DNA of 32,650 nt from Cytophagaceae bacterium (GCA_025054875.1 JANWYS010000018.1:1-32650); one strand, 5' to 3'. Positions 17,432 through 26,556 are shown, counted from the first letter of the stretch. Made by a program: numbers and translations. The notes: generated by a model from the letters alone, not told the origin.

Positions 17432-18304
17432 ATGAAAGTAGTAAAACTCACAATTTTGATGCCAATATTAGTCTTTAGCTCAAGTTTTAATCAACCTGAT
17501 GCTAAGACATATTACGACAACGCATTAAAAAGTTTGAATCAGCAAGATTATATGCGTGCTATATCTGAATTTACGAATGCCATAAGCCTGAAGTCTGACT
17601 ATGCTGATGCATATTACTACAGAGCCACTGCCAAAGAGTTGTTGGGTAAAAAAATGGGATTTGCCAGCACGGAATTATGCTCCGACCTGGCTACTGCACT
17701 ATCGTACGGAAAGGTTGAAGCCATAGCCAAACTTGAAAAGATTTGCATAAATGAATGTTATGATTTGGATGGTTCATTCGTAGAGCCGGATATTGTATAT
17801 TGCTCGGATTTCAGCTCTAAACAACTCACCGACTTGCCCAATGGTTCTGAAAAATTAGTTTATCTCTCGAAGCTTAATTTGTTCAACAACAAGCTCACCT
17901 CTATGAGCGATAAATTTGGTAACTTTCCTTCTATGATATCGCTTGACCTGAGCAGTAACAAACTTACCTCTGTATCGCCCGTGATAGGCAAAATGCAATA
18001 CATAACTGAACTTAATCTTTCCAAAAACCAAATATCATCATTACCCTACGAAATAGGCAAACTCAGAAATCTCAGAATGCTGAACCTCCGTCATAATGCT
18101 CTAACCTCATTTCCTCCATCAATAGCTACATTAAATAAACTGGAGACCTTAGACCTGGCGCTTAATAAACTCACATCATTACCCGTAGATATTGCCGGTA
18201 TGACAAATTTGAAAACATTAATATTGGTGGGCAATGAAATACCCCCTAAAGAACAGTCTAAGATAAAAGCACTGCTGCCCAAAACCACGATATATTTTGA
18301 ATAA
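17432..18304 (+). CDS. Secreted or envelope protein with TPR and leucine-rich repeats
   Basis: The 290-residue protein begins with a hydrophobic segment (VVKLTILMPILVFSSSF) that can act as a signal peptide. One or two TPR units follow (TYYDNALKSLNQQDYMRAI, about 26-70), then a cysteine-containing linker. From about residue 140 there are six leucine-rich repeats of about 23 residues with the pattern LxxLxLxxNxLTSLP, as in LNLSKNQISSLP and LDLALNKLTSLP. The C-terminal cap is short. Both repeat types mediate protein contacts, so a scaffold or surface-binding role is likely, but no partner is indicated. The gene stands alone after the pepP terminator. Confidence 0.8.
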   Translation: MKVVKLTILMPILVFSSSFNQPDAKTYYDNALKSLNQQDYMRAISEFTNAISLKSDYADAYYYRATAKELLGKKMGFASTELCSDLATALSYGKVEAIAKLEKICINECYDLDGSFVEPDIVYCSDFSSKQLTDLPNGSEKLVYLSKLNLFNNKLTSMSDKFGNFPSMISLDLSSNKLTSVSPVIGKMQYITELNLSKNQISSLPYEIGKLRNLRMLNLRHNALTSFPPSIATLNKLETLDLALNKLTSLPVDIAGMTNLKTLILVGNEIPPKEQSKIKALLPKTTIYFE

Positions 18305-18589
18305 AGTAAGATTAAAGCACGGCCTTTATGTCCGGATTGATTTTAAGACAATTATTTTTATTTCACCATAAATTCACCTACACAGCTCATACTAAGCGAC
18401 CGCGGGCTATTCCCTGAATTGTCCTTTTTAGTACGGAGAGATTATTTTTTGAATTATCCATCCATAGTTTTAGTTGTGTTAGTTTTTATAGTTATAACTT
18501 TACTTGTGGTTACGTTCAAGTTCTCACCATTTACATTTACATTAGGGGGATTTGTCAATGAAGTTTCTTATCGAGCAGTCTGCTTTTAT

Positions 18590-18875
18590 CACTGATTCAG
18601 CGTTAGAGAAAAAAATCAGTCTTAGGTGATTGCTGTAGGGTTTCAATGGCGAAGGACGATTGGGTATTTTTTTTTACTGACTGAAACGTTTGTGTCTGGG
18701 CGCCGCCCTAAAGGGCGGCGCCCAGACCTTCGCAGCTCGCACTTTTTTGTTCCGCTAAAGGCTTCACAAATAAGAAGCTCAAACAGACTTGCTCAGTCCC
18801 TTTTGCAAGCCACTTCGGAGGTTTACATTTTCTTATAAACCTGAAAAGTTCGGGAGGACTTGCGCGAGGGAATGC
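18590..18875 (+). repeat. Intergenic repeat family, copy 1
   Basis: Shared features with the copy at 29820-30130, in the same order: GATT then GC(A/G)TTAGA followed by an A tract, GACGATTGGGTA (18655-18666 here, 29892-29903 there) and a roughly 62-nt core (18813-18874; 29968-30029) starting CTTCGGAGGTTTACAT and ending with GCGCGAGGG. The core is about 85% identical by eye. Between the left and core parts this copy contains the left arm of the MITE-like structure at 18690-19103. No protein is conserved between copies. Confidence 0.7.
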
Positions 18876-19103
18876 CTGCCGATTTCCAATCGGGAAGTTT
18901 AGAAGATACAACACTAGACTTTACCGCACATCCACGCATAAATCTCCCACCAACTTCTCTTCAAAACCACCGACAAACCCAATGTTGTACATAGGATGAG
19001 CGGTCTGTTTGAGCTCCTTTTTTGTGGAGCCTTCAACGGAACAAAAAAGAGCGAGCCGCTAAGGTCCGGTCGCCGCCCCCTAAGGGCGGCGGTTTGTCCA
19101 GAT
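18690..19103. mobile_element. MITE-like structure with roughly 100-bp inverted ends
   Basis: The left arm (18690-18787) and the right arm (19003-19103, opposite strand) align along their length: TTTGTTCCG(C/T)(T/C)(A/G)AAGGCT(T/C)CACAAA and GAGCTCAAACAGAC-type blocks recur inverted. Each arm carries its own GC hairpin. The left one is a 15-bp perfect stem (18695-18726: TCTGGGCGCCGCCCT, AA loop, reverse complement). The right one is CGCCGCCC/GGGCGGCG (19071-19091). The interior of about 215 bp encodes nothing recognisable and contains the repeat-family core. No transposase is present and target-site duplications were not established. Confidence 0.55.
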
Positions 19104-19458
19104 TTCTAAAGAAAAAAAATGCACTAATGTCATTTGTCAATGAAACTCATCCACAGCGTAGATTCGAAAGCTGGCTCGATACTTTTAAACGCTGAATCTC
19201 GGCTTAATCGATTTATTATCTGTAAGTCTTTGATGTATAATCTCGGAAATTACTTTACAGCTAAAACAATTATCTAAAAAGTTGCCTACAAGCATAAGAA
19301 CAGAGATTTTTTGCAGCCGGAATATGATGGGAAATACATAGTACAAAATACCGAATAGACCGGTACCGATGCATTCATAGAGAAACTTACAGGGGTTGTT
19401 TTGCAAAAAAACTATTCAACGGTTCTAAAATCAAAAGCCACGTTAGAAAGGCCGTCTT
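19104..19458. other. Intergenic stretch before aroE
   Basis: No supported gene. A 73-codon minus-strand frame (19185-19406) has a hydrophobic middle (IGTGLFGILYYVFPIIF) but no promoter, no family resemblance and AT-rich composition, so I do not call it. ATTTGTCAATGAA near 19131 repeats a sequence at about 18550, and an inverted copy of GATTCAGCGTT (18594) occurs near 19190, so this flank shares short repeats with the left side of the MITE-like element. Confidence 0.35.
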
Positions 19459-20199
19459 TTATAGTTTCTGATTCCATATTTCCCAGGCTTTTTCTGCTTG
19501 CAGATACAGCATTTCCAATCCGTTTTTCACTTGTGCTCCTTGTTTTTTGCCATTAAGCATAAACAACGTCTCTTCCGGATTATACACCAAATCATATAAG
19601 TAATGTGCAGGAGTGATCAGTGAATAAGGTATGTCCGGACATTCGTTTACGGACGGATACATACCTGAAGGGGTAGTGTTTATAATCAGTTGGTGCTGTT
19701 GAATAATTTTCTCATCAAGGTCTTGATATGTGAGAGCGTTTTGACTTTTTTGCCTTGATACATACAGGTAGCTTATGTTCATGTCGTCCAAAGCAGCTGA
19801 CACAGCTTTAGCAGCGCCTCCCGTGCCCAAAACCAGTGCGCGCAAGCCGGAGCTGTTTTGAATGAATTTCTTCAATGACTCCCTGAATCCGTAATAATCA
19901 CTGTTATATCCCTTTAATTTTCCTTCTGAAATTTTAATGACGTTTACTGCACCAATCCGCGATGCTGCAGCGTCAATCTCATCGAGCAGAGGCATCACCG
20001 TTTGTTTATGCGGTATGGTAACGTTGAGCCCGCGCAAATCTTTCACCGAATCTACCAGCTTTTTCACTTCACTTACTTCCCTGATTTCAAACAATTCATA
20101 GCGGGAGTTTTTTATGTTTTCACGCTCAAACTTTTCCGTAAAATATTTTTTGGAAAAAGAATGTGTAAGCGGATAACCTATCAATCCATATACATTCAT
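19459..20199 (-). CDS. aroE: Shikimate dehydrogenase
   Basis: AroE reduces 3-dehydroshikimate to shikimate with NADPH in aromatic amino acid synthesis. The 246-residue protein has the substrate-binding N-terminus (LIGYPLTHSFSKKYF), the catalytic lysine at residue 65 (NVTIPHKQTVMP), the NSDYYGF motif with the conserved aspartate, and the Rossmann glycine loop (VLGTGGAAKAV). The NTTPSGMYP motif and the C-terminal glutamine-containing helix (GLEMLYLQAEKAWEIW) complete the family pattern. It is divergently transcribed from the aldolase gene with an 89-bp gap. A tyrA-like gene of the same pathway lies 1.4 kb to the right, not in the same operon. Confidence 0.95.
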   Translation of the reverse strand: MNVYGLIGYPLTHSFSKKYFTEKFERENIKNSRYELFEIREVSEVKKLVDSVKDLRGLNVTIPHKQTVMPLLDEIDAAASRIGAVNVIKISEGKLKGYNSDYYGFRESLKKFIQNSSGLRALVLGTGGAAKAVSAALDDMNISYLYVSRQKSQNALTYQDLDEKIIQQHQLIINTTPSGMYPSVNECPDIPYSLITPAHYLYDLVYNPEETLFMLNGKKQGAQVKNGLEMLYLQAEKAWEIWNQKL

Positions 20200-20227
20200 A
20201 ATCTCAAAATAATTTAGTGAAACAAAT

Positions 20228-20260
20228 TTTGCGATTATTCACGACTTTTAGATATCTTTA
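20228..20260 (+). promoter_or_regulatory. Predicted promoter of the aldolase gene
   Basis: TTTG (20228-20231) and TATCTTTA (20253-20260, one mismatch to TAnnTTTG) are 21 nt apart. Transcription should start near 20267, leaving a leader of about 20 nt before the ATG at 20289. Confidence 0.6.
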
Positions 20261-20288
20261 GCACTTTAATTTAGAAACACACAATCAT

Positions 20289-21383
20289 ATGCCTGAACAG
20301 TCGAGAAGTGTAGCCACCAAAGGTGGGGTATTGCATGGCGATGCCGTACAAGAGTTATTTGAATTAGCCAAAAAACATACATTCGCTCTGCCTGCTGTGA
20401 ATGTAGTAGGCACCAATTCTGTAAATGCAACATTAGAAGCCGCCAGAGAAGTCAATTCTCCGGTGATTATACAATTTTCAAACGGAGGTTCACAGTTTTT
20501 TGCAGGCAAATCTCTGCCCAACGGAAAACAAGAAGCATCAATAGCCGGCGCTATATCAGGGGCACATCACGTACACCTCATGGCGGAATTGTACAATGTA
20601 CCCGTAATATTACATACAGACCATGCTGCCTTGAAGTTACTTCCCTGGGTTGATGGCCTTCTTGATGCAGGAGAAAAATTTTTTAAAACGCATGGCAAGC
20701 CCTTGTTTTCATCACACATGCTTGACCTCTCCGAAGAGCCTCTGCATGAAAACATAGAAATATGCAAAAAATATCTTGAACGCATGAGCAAGATGGGCAT
20801 GACGCTCGAAATAGAACTCGGTGTGACGGGCGGTGAAGAAGATGGGGTAGACAATTCGGATGTAGATAGCTCAAGGCTTTACACACAACCGGCAGAAGTG
20901 GCCTATGCCTATGAAGAATTAAGTAAAGTAAGTCACCGCTTTACCATAGCAGCTGCTTTCGGAAATGTTCATGGTGTGTATAAACCCGGCAATGTAAAGC
21001 TACAACCCATCATACTGAAAAATTCTCAAGACTATGTGAGAAAAAAATTTAACCTTGCAGCCGAAAAACCTATAAACTTCGTGTTTCATGGAGGTTCCGG
21101 TTCGTCTAGAGAAGAAATCCGTGAGGCTATATCGTATGGAGCTGTTAAAATGAATATTGATACCGACCTCCAATGGGCTTATTGGGAAGGTGTGCTAAAA
21201 TACTACAAATCAAAAGAAGCTTATTTGCAGGGACAATTAGGAAACCCCGAAGGCCCTGATGCACCTAACAAAAAATACTACGACCCCCGTGTATGGCTTA
21301 GAGAGGGCGAAAAACAGTTTGTTCAACGGTTAAAAGCTGCTTTTGAAGACCTCAATGCTATCGCTGCTAACGAAAAAGACTAA
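20289..21383 (+). CDS. fbaA: Class II fructose-bisphosphate aldolase
   Basis: This zinc enzyme splits fructose 1,6-bisphosphate into the two triose phosphates in glycolysis and the reverse in gluconeogenesis. The 364-residue length and features fit class IIA: FALPAVNVVGTNSVNATLEA, the metal and base residues in ILHTDHAALKLLPW, the glutamate-rich EIELGVTGGEEDGVDNS loop, the second histidine in FGNVHGVYKPG and the third in FVFHGGSGSS. Phosphate binding is shown by KMNIDTDLQWAYW. The start follows a good promoter at a short distance. It is a single-gene unit, divergent from aroE. Confidence 0.96.
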   Translation: MPEQSRSVATKGGVLHGDAVQELFELAKKHTFALPAVNVVGTNSVNATLEAAREVNSPVIIQFSNGGSQFFAGKSLPNGKQEASIAGAISGAHHVHLMAELYNVPVILHTDHAALKLLPWVDGLLDAGEKFFKTHGKPLFSSHMLDLSEEPLHENIEICKKYLERMSKMGMTLEIELGVTGGEEDGVDNSDVDSSRLYTQPAEVAYAYEELSKVSHRFTIAAAFGNVHGVYKPGNVKLQPIILKNSQDYVRKKFNLAAEKPINFVFHGGSGSSREEIREAISYGAVKMNIDTDLQWAYWEGVLKYYKSKEAYLQGQLGNPEGPDAPNKKYYDPRVWLREGEKQFVQRLKAAFEDLNAIAANEKD

Positions 21384-21612
21384 ATGTTACTCTGTTGATA
21401 GCATAGATGAAATACATACTTATCTTTTCCAGACCCGTTACTTAGTATCATGTATTTTGTTTTCCCCTTTAGCACAGTACATAATATCATACACACCATA
21501 TGTACTGTTGTTCATGTTTGTTTAATGTCAATAGTTTTTTAACCTATTTCAAGCTAATGTGGAATCCGGAATAAATAGTATAATATCAGAATAGAATTAT
21601 TGTGGATCAAAA

Positions 21613-22383
21613 TTATTTTGGAGATGTGTCTTCTTCGGATAATTGTTGATTTAACAGGTGCAGTTCCTCAATAAAACTTTCTCGAATTTCTTTTGCATAA
21701 GGATTTTCATTCTCAATAGTAAGGAACAGGTCATATGAATCTTGCCCTAAATTTTTCTTTATCTCGAGCAGATATTGGTAGGCTTGTGTTTTTTGCTCTA
21801 CATCGGGTATGTCCATAGCATTTACAGCACGTCCTATGAAATGAGTGAGAGCCTGCACATATGCCATCTGCCGGTCGTGAGCTTCCGGTGTGCGTTCTAA
21901 AACGTTCAACATTAATTTTTCTGAGAAAAAATGTACGAACGATTTATATTTCTTCAAGCGCACAGGGCACACTACTATGTTGAGCCCTTCAATGCCGTTT
22001 TTTCCGCTTTGCGGGCCAAAGAGCGGATGAGTGCCCAATATTTCTACATGCCTGGGTAAATATTTTTGCATCAGATTCACCGGTTTCATTTTAACGGATG
22101 AAAAATCAAATACAAACGATGCGTCTTTCAAATAAGATTTACATGTGATGAGCAATTCTTCCAGGTATTGCACAGGCACAGCCAACCCGACCATCTCACA
22201 GGAACATACTTGCTCGAGTGTTGCCCATTTTGCATTGATTTTTTTTGCTACAGCGGAATAGTCTTCTTTGTCGTATACGTATATGTCGTAATATGGATTG
22301 AGATGGGGTATAAAAAATCTGGAAAATAAGCCCAGCCCAATAATCCCCATTTTTTTCTTTTCATCTTTTTTTTTTTGAGCCAT
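21613..22383 (-). CDS. tyrA: Prephenate dehydrogenase (TyrA-like)
   Basis: The enzyme oxidatively decarboxylates prephenate to 4-hydroxyphenylpyruvate for tyrosine synthesis. The 256-residue protein has the NAD-binding loop (GIIGLGLFSRF) after a lysine-rich N-terminus, the LAVPVQYL strand, FDFSSVKMKPV and the substrate-site motif GTHPLFGPQSG with its histidine, then the helical dimer domain with THFIGRAV. It is shorter than fused chorismate mutase-TyrA forms and lacks an ACT domain. Arogenate dehydrogenase activity cannot be excluded. It is the third gene of a unit after the phosphohexomutase and a small membrane protein, with 56 bp between it and the latter. Confidence 0.9.
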   Translation of the reverse strand: MAQKKKDEKKKMGIIGLGLFSRFFIPHLNPYYDIYVYDKEDYSAVAKKINAKWATLEQVCSCEMVGLAVPVQYLEELLITCKSYLKDASFVFDFSSVKMKPVNLMQKYLPRHVEILGTHPLFGPQSGKNGIEGLNIVVCPVRLKKYKSFVHFFSEKLMLNVLERTPEAHDRQMAYVQALTHFIGRAVNAMDIPDVEQKTQAYQYLLEIKKNLGQDSYDLFLTIENENPYAKEIRESFIEELHLLNQQLSEEDTSPK

Positions 22384-22439
22384 TTTAATTTTCTACTGAT
22401 TGCAAAGGTAAAATATCATGACTGAAAACAATTATAGGC

Positions 22440-22877
22440 CTATGGATTGAAATCTTTTTCAAACGTGTTTACAGACGGTACGAAAGGTATGAACATGAAC
22501 AAGGAAGCAACAAACATGTTCAGGTAGTAATAATTTCCTGTGAGGAACAAGGCTACCAAAGCAAATGCTCCCGGAAGGTTTGTTATGGCTATGCAAGTAA
22601 CGATGGTCTTCTTATACAAGGCCAGTCGTTCTTCCAACGTAGCGGGAAGTTGGCTCTTGGCTTTGTTATAATAAGCTTTGCGCACAAAAAAGGATGCAGC
22701 TATGCACAGTGGTATAAACAATTGTAAGAAAGTATGGTATCCGTACATGCCAAGTCCATTGGTTCCTTTCATGACTATGAAAGTGAAAATAGCACCCGCA
22801 GAGAGTTGAGCGCCTATGAACAAATAATAGATTTTGATGATTTGTTTGATCTCGGTTTCTATGGAAGGGTTACGCAT
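22440..22877 (-). CDS. Small integral membrane protein of unknown function
   Basis: The 145-residue protein has about four hydrophobic segments: near residues 16-34 (YYLFIGAQLSAGAIFTFIV), 46-64 (FLQLFIPLCIAASFF), 92-111 (IVTCIAITNLPGAFALVALF) and 117-135 (YYLNMFVASLFMFIPFV). A short basic loop separates the second and third. No family is recognised. It starts 10 nt after the phosphohexomutase stop and precedes tyrA on the same strand, so it is probably co-transcribed, although nothing links it to either pathway. Confidence 0.75.
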   Translation of the reverse strand: MRNPSIETEIKQIIKIYYLFIGAQLSAGAIFTFIVMKGTNGLGMYGYHTFLQLFIPLCIAASFFVRKAYYNKAKSQLPATLEERLALYKKTIVTCIAITNLPGAFALVALFLTGNYYYLNMFVASLFMFIPFVPSVNTFEKDFNP

Positions 22878-22887
22878 TCGTGAGAAT

Positions 22888-24651
22888 CTAATTTAGTTTT
22901 AGTTCATCTATGATGGTTTGTATTTTTTTATCCAGAGCAATGCTCGCTTTTTCAAAGTCTGCTTTGTGATGGAGTTTTTCGCAAACACTGAAGTAAAATT
23001 TGATTTTAGGTTCAGTACCGGATGGCCTGGCTGAAACAAGTGAACCGTCGTAAGTCAGAAACTGCAATACATTTTCTTTGGGCAGCGAAATGTCTCTTTG
23101 TGTTCCTTCGGACAAGTCGGTTTCTTTAGAAATTTCATAATCATAAATCTTGTAAAGATTCGATCCGCCCAAGGTTGCAGGAGGATTTTCCCGCAATTGT
23201 TTCATCATGTTTTTAATATCTTCTGCTCCGCTTTGTCCTTTTTTAGTGATGGAGATGAGTTTTTCCTTGTACAGTCCATATTCTACATACAAGTCAAGAA
23301 GGGCATCATAAAGAGAAATGCCTTTGTCTTTATAATAGGCAACCATTTCAGCTATGAAAGCACAGGAGGCAATAGCATCCTTGTCGCGCACTACATCGCC
23401 TACTAAATATCCATAGCTTTCTTCACCACCTACTATAAACTTTTCTTTGCCTTCCAATTCGCGTATGAGTGCAGCGATGTATTTGAATCCGGTGAGGGTG
23501 TTGTAGCACTTTACCTTAAAGTGAGCAGCAATCTTTTCAATGAGGTTAGTAGTAACTATGGTTTTTACGATGAACTCTCTGCCCGTCAGTTTCTCTTTTT
23601 CTTTCCACACTTTTAGCATGTAGTGTACCAGAAGGCTTCCGGTTTGGTTGCCATTGAGCAATTGAAATTTTCCTTCATTGTTTTTTACTGCAATACCCAC
23701 ACGGTCAGCATCAGGGTCTGTTGCCAAAACCAGGTCAGCATCTATCTCTTCTGCTTTTTTCATGGCGAGCGACATGGCTTCAGATTCTTCCGGATTGGGA
23801 TATATCACAGTAGGAAAATTTCCATCCGGGTTGGATTGCTCATCTACTATGTGCACGTTTGTAAAACCAAACTTTTCTAATAGAGATGGCACCAGAGTAA
23901 TGCCTGTGCCATGAATAGGTGAGAATACAATTTTCAAATCTTTTTGTCTGGCTATGGCTTCTTTCGATATGGATAAGTGGTGTATCTCTTTCATGTATTG
24001 TTCATCTACCTCATGCCCTATATGCTCAATTAATGCAGGATTTGCCTCAAAGCGTACTTCTTCGATGGAGGTGATCTTTTGCACTTCTTCTATTATGTTT
24101 TTATCGTGAGGAGCTATTACCTGAGCGCCATCGTTCCAATAGGCCTTGTATCCATTATATTCTTTAGGGTTATGCGAAGCTGTGATGACCACACCGCTTT
24201 GGCAGCCGAAATGACGAATAGCAAATGATAATTCCGGAGTAGGACGCAATTCGGAAAACATGTATACCTTAATGTTGTTTGCCGAGAACACATCGGCAGT
24301 GATTTGTGCAAAGTATGCACTATTGTTTCGGCTATCGTGTGCGATGGCCACTTTTATGTTCTGAGCAGGAAAATTTTTTTTCAAGTAATTACAAAGTCCT
24401 TGCGTAGCCATTCCTACGGTGTATTTGTTCATTCTGTTTGAACCAACTCCCATGATACCACGCAACCCGCCGGTGCCGAATTCAAGTTCTTTATAAAAGC
24501 AGTCGTTGAGTTCATCTTCTTTACCTTCGTCAATGAGTTTTTGAATAGCCGATTTGGTTTCATCATCATAAGCGCCTTGCATCCATTTTTCTATGCGAGC
24601 TTTGGCGCTCGAGCTCAAACGAGTAGTATTGGTTATCGAATTCATACACAT
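22888..24651 (-). CDS. pgm: Phosphoglucomutase/phosphomannomutase
   Basis: The enzyme interconverts hexose 1- and 6-phosphates. The 587-residue protein has the four-domain alpha-D-phosphohexomutase pattern: FGTGGLRGIMGVG, the phosphoserine loop VVITASHNP with Ser159, the magnesium loop ATDPDADRVG, the sugar-binding GGEESYG and the phosphate-binding ARPSGTEPKIKF. Length and the GTGGLRG start fit the PgcA/phosphomannomutase type of Bacteroidota; the precise substrate is not fixed by sequence alone. ATG codons at 24651 and 24645 are both possible starts. It leads a three-gene unit with a small membrane protein and tyrA. Confidence 0.93.
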   Translation of the reverse strand: MCMNSITNTTRLSSSAKARIEKWMQGAYDDETKSAIQKLIDEGKEDELNDCFYKELEFGTGGLRGIMGVGSNRMNKYTVGMATQGLCNYLKKNFPAQNIKVAIAHDSRNNSAYFAQITADVFSANNIKVYMFSELRPTPELSFAIRHFGCQSGVVITASHNPKEYNGYKAYWNDGAQVIAPHDKNIIEEVQKITSIEEVRFEANPALIEHIGHEVDEQYMKEIHHLSISKEAIARQKDLKIVFSPIHGTGITLVPSLLEKFGFTNVHIVDEQSNPDGNFPTVIYPNPEESEAMSLAMKKAEEIDADLVLATDPDADRVGIAVKNNEGKFQLLNGNQTGSLLVHYMLKVWKEKEKLTGREFIVKTIVTTNLIEKIAAHFKVKCYNTLTGFKYIAALIRELEGKEKFIVGGEESYGYLVGDVVRDKDAIASCAFIAEMVAYYKDKGISLYDALLDLYVEYGLYKEKLISITKKGQSGAEDIKNMMKQLRENPPATLGGSNLYKIYDYEISKETDLSEGTQRDISLPKENVLQFLTYDGSLVSARPSGTEPKIKFYFSVCEKLHHKADFEKASIALDKKIQTIIDELKLN

Positions 24652-24819
24652 GTTGGTTTTGTTTGTTTCAGATAGGTTATAAAAAGTAGGTTGCTGTGTA
24701 AATCTACTATTTTGATTTTGTTTTGTAAATGAAAAAATAAAGTAAATTCACAGCAAAACATTTTTCAAAATATCATATTTTGCTTATCTTATTCTTTACA
24801 ACTTAAACAGAATTATTCA

Positions 24820-25245
24820 ATGGATATCAAATCAGTAAACCAATTCATTTGCGACATTATTGAAAAAAAAGCGCTCCTTAATACTCTTAGCTACAATGAC
24901 AAAAACTATGATAAGGTGGAAGAAGAACTTCATGATATAGAAGATGAATTCATGGATATGCATGGAGACGACTTTGAAGAGATTTTGGAACAAGTACATG
25001 ATGAACTGGATGCAGATAACGAAATTCTCTTACCTATAGCATATCTTGCTTCGGAATACATCGTGAAAGGAGAATATAAAAATGGTGGCAAAATTTATGA
25101 TGTAAAACAAAATGAAGGAATACTCATTGATACCAATAAAATTGCCGGAAAATCAAAGCGCCTTGTATTGATACCCAATCCGCTTCGTTTGTTATTGCTG
25201 GTAGATTCAAACAAAAGACAAGTAGTGTGGGAAGCATCGGAATAA
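24820..25245 (+). CDS. Conserved hypothetical acidic protein
   Basis: The 141-residue protein has a helical, strongly acidic first half (KVEEELHDIEDEFMDMHGDD) and a beta-rich second half (RLVLIPNPLRLLLLVDSN). It has no signal peptide or membrane segment. I recognise it only as the kind of small cytoplasmic hypothetical common in Bacteroidota. It ends 8 nt before the TlpA-like lipoprotein start, so the two are co-transcribed with the membrane protein downstream. That context might point to envelope redox work, but the sequence gives no direct support. Confidence 0.7.
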   Translation: MDIKSVNQFICDIIEKKALLNTLSYNDKNYDKVEEELHDIEDEFMDMHGDDFEEILEQVHDELDADNEILLPIAYLASEYIVKGEYKNGGKIYDVKQNEGILIDTNKIAGKSKRLVLIPNPLRLLLLVDSNKRQVVWEASE

Positions 25246-25253
25246 CTCAGTAT

Positions 25254-25847
25254 ATGAAAGTACAATACTTACTTCTATTGCTTTTCTGCCTGTTGTTGAG
25301 TTCCTGCGAAGTTACCCGTAATGAGGAGCGATCTTCAGCATCAACAAATGCCATAGACGTAAATACTACACCCAATGCCGACAGTGCAAATGAAGCAGAA
25401 ACTGATCAAAAAATAGGAATCAAGGTGGGTCAATATGCACCCGATATAAGCTTGCCGGACACCAGTGGCCGCTTGATTACTTTATCTTCATTTCGTGGGA
25501 AATACGTGCTGCTCGACTTCTGGGCATCTTGGTGTGGCCCTTGTCGTGCAGAAAATCCTAACGTGGTACGCATGTATGAAAAATACAAGGATAAAAATTT
25601 TGTAATAGTAAGTGTTTCGTTAGACAAAGACAGAAATGCCTGGCTTCGTGCCATTGCTACAGATGGTATGAATTGGGTGCACATGTCTGACCTTATGTAC
25701 TGGGATTCTCCGGTGGTTGCACTTTATAAGATAAATGGTATACCCATGACATTTTTGCTTGACAAAGAAGGCAAAATAGTTGCTAAAAATATCCGTGGTG
25801 AGCAGCTGGAAAAGAAAATATCATCGCTTATCAGCAATTCCAAATGA
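25254..25847 (+). CDS. TlpA-like thioredoxin-fold lipoprotein
   Basis: The protein begins with a lipoprotein signal (LLLLLFCLLLSSC), so it should be anchored by Cys at residue 19 on the outside of the inner membrane or in the outer membrane. A disordered linker of about 35 residues follows, then a thioredoxin fold: YAPDISLPDTSGRLITLSSF, the redox motif SWCGPCRAENP and the cis-proline strand INGIPMTFLLDKEG. This is the TlpA/ResA pattern of proteins that reduce disulfides in cytochrome c maturation or other envelope proteins. I chose the ATG at 25254 because the signal starts there; an in-frame ATG at 25227 would overlap the upstream gene and spoil the signal. Confidence 0.9.
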   Translation: MKVQYLLLLLFCLLLSSCEVTRNEERSSASTNAIDVNTTPNADSANEAETDQKIGIKVGQYAPDISLPDTSGRLITLSSFRGKYVLLDFWASWCGPCRAENPNVVRMYEKYKDKNFVIVSVSLDKDRNAWLRAIATDGMNWVHMSDLMYWDSPVVALYKINGIPMTFLLDKEGKIVAKNIRGEQLEKKISSLISNSK

Positions 25848-25862
25848 CTAAACATAACAAAT

Positions 25863-26468
25863 ATGACAGCCGGACAGAACAAATTACAAAAAGAAAACTA
25901 TTCAACTATTGAAAAAATAGTCGTTGCTTTGATGTTCATCTTAATCATTGCTAATTACATACTCTATAACAAAACAGATGAATTTAATCAGTTGACAATG
26001 TCAGCGCTTCAACTGGTTTTGTTGGGGTATTACATTTCAGTTTTCAAAAAAAATATGTTGCTTTTCTTTATAGGGTTCATAATAATAGTTTTGGGGACTA
26101 TGTTAAAAGCAATACAATTTCCGGGTGGGGTAGTGTTGAAATTCTGTGGTATGATAATACAATTTAGTTTTGGGTTGTATTTGGGTATTAAAGCTGTAAA
26201 GCGTAGTATGAAAAACAAAGACATAGAGATATTTTCTTTCCTGCTTTGTTTGGTGATGGCTTATCCGCTCATACATTTTATTTTTTTGAAGCCATATAAA
26301 GAATTTCTCACTGTCTATCACTTTGCTACTTCTTTTATTGTTCTTTATATAATGAATTACGAGAATCTTTGGGGTAATTACACAGCAGCAGAAAAGAAGG
26401 TTATTTTTTATGTGCTCATTGTTGCCTTGTTGCAAGTATTGATCAATTCCTTACAATATCTGAACTAA
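25863..26468 (+). CDS. Polytopic membrane protein of unknown function
   Basis: The 201-residue protein has about six hydrophobic segments, including IVVALMFILIIANYIL, LLFFIGFIIIVLGTML, FSFLLCLVMAYPLIHFIF and VIFYVLIVALLQVLI. A basic loop (KAVKRSMKNKDIE) lies between the fourth and fifth. No catalytic motif is seen and no family is recognised. It starts 15 nt after the TlpA-like lipoprotein and is convergent with the OmpA gene. Confidence 0.7.
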   Translation: MTAGQNKLQKENYSTIEKIVVALMFILIIANYILYNKTDEFNQLTMSALQLVLLGYYISVFKKNMLLFFIGFIIIVLGTMLKAIQFPGGVVLKFCGMIIQFSFGLYLGIKAVKRSMKNKDIEIFSFLLCLVMAYPLIHFIFLKPYKEFLTVYHFATSFIVLYIMNYENLWGNYTAAEKKVIFYVLIVALLQVLINSLQYLN

Positions 26469-26498
26469 AAAATAAAAGAGTCAAAATGCGAGTATAGG

Positions 26499-26556
26499 TT
26501 GTCATCATGATTGAATAGGCATTTGCTGTATACAGGTTATTGCCTGATGATGACAA
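26499..26556. repeat. Inverted repeat between convergent genes
   Basis: TTGTCATCAT (26499-26508) is the exact reverse complement of ATGATGACAA (26547-26556), which lies in the last codons of the OmpA gene. The 38-nt interval is AT-rich and the arms are not followed by a T run. It could act as a weak bidirectional terminator or be chance. Confidence 0.3.

Noticed and set aside
19185-19406. A 73-codon minus-strand frame with a hydrophobic middle, as a small membrane protein.
   Set aside because: No promoter or recognised family, and it lies in repeat-rich intergenic DNA.
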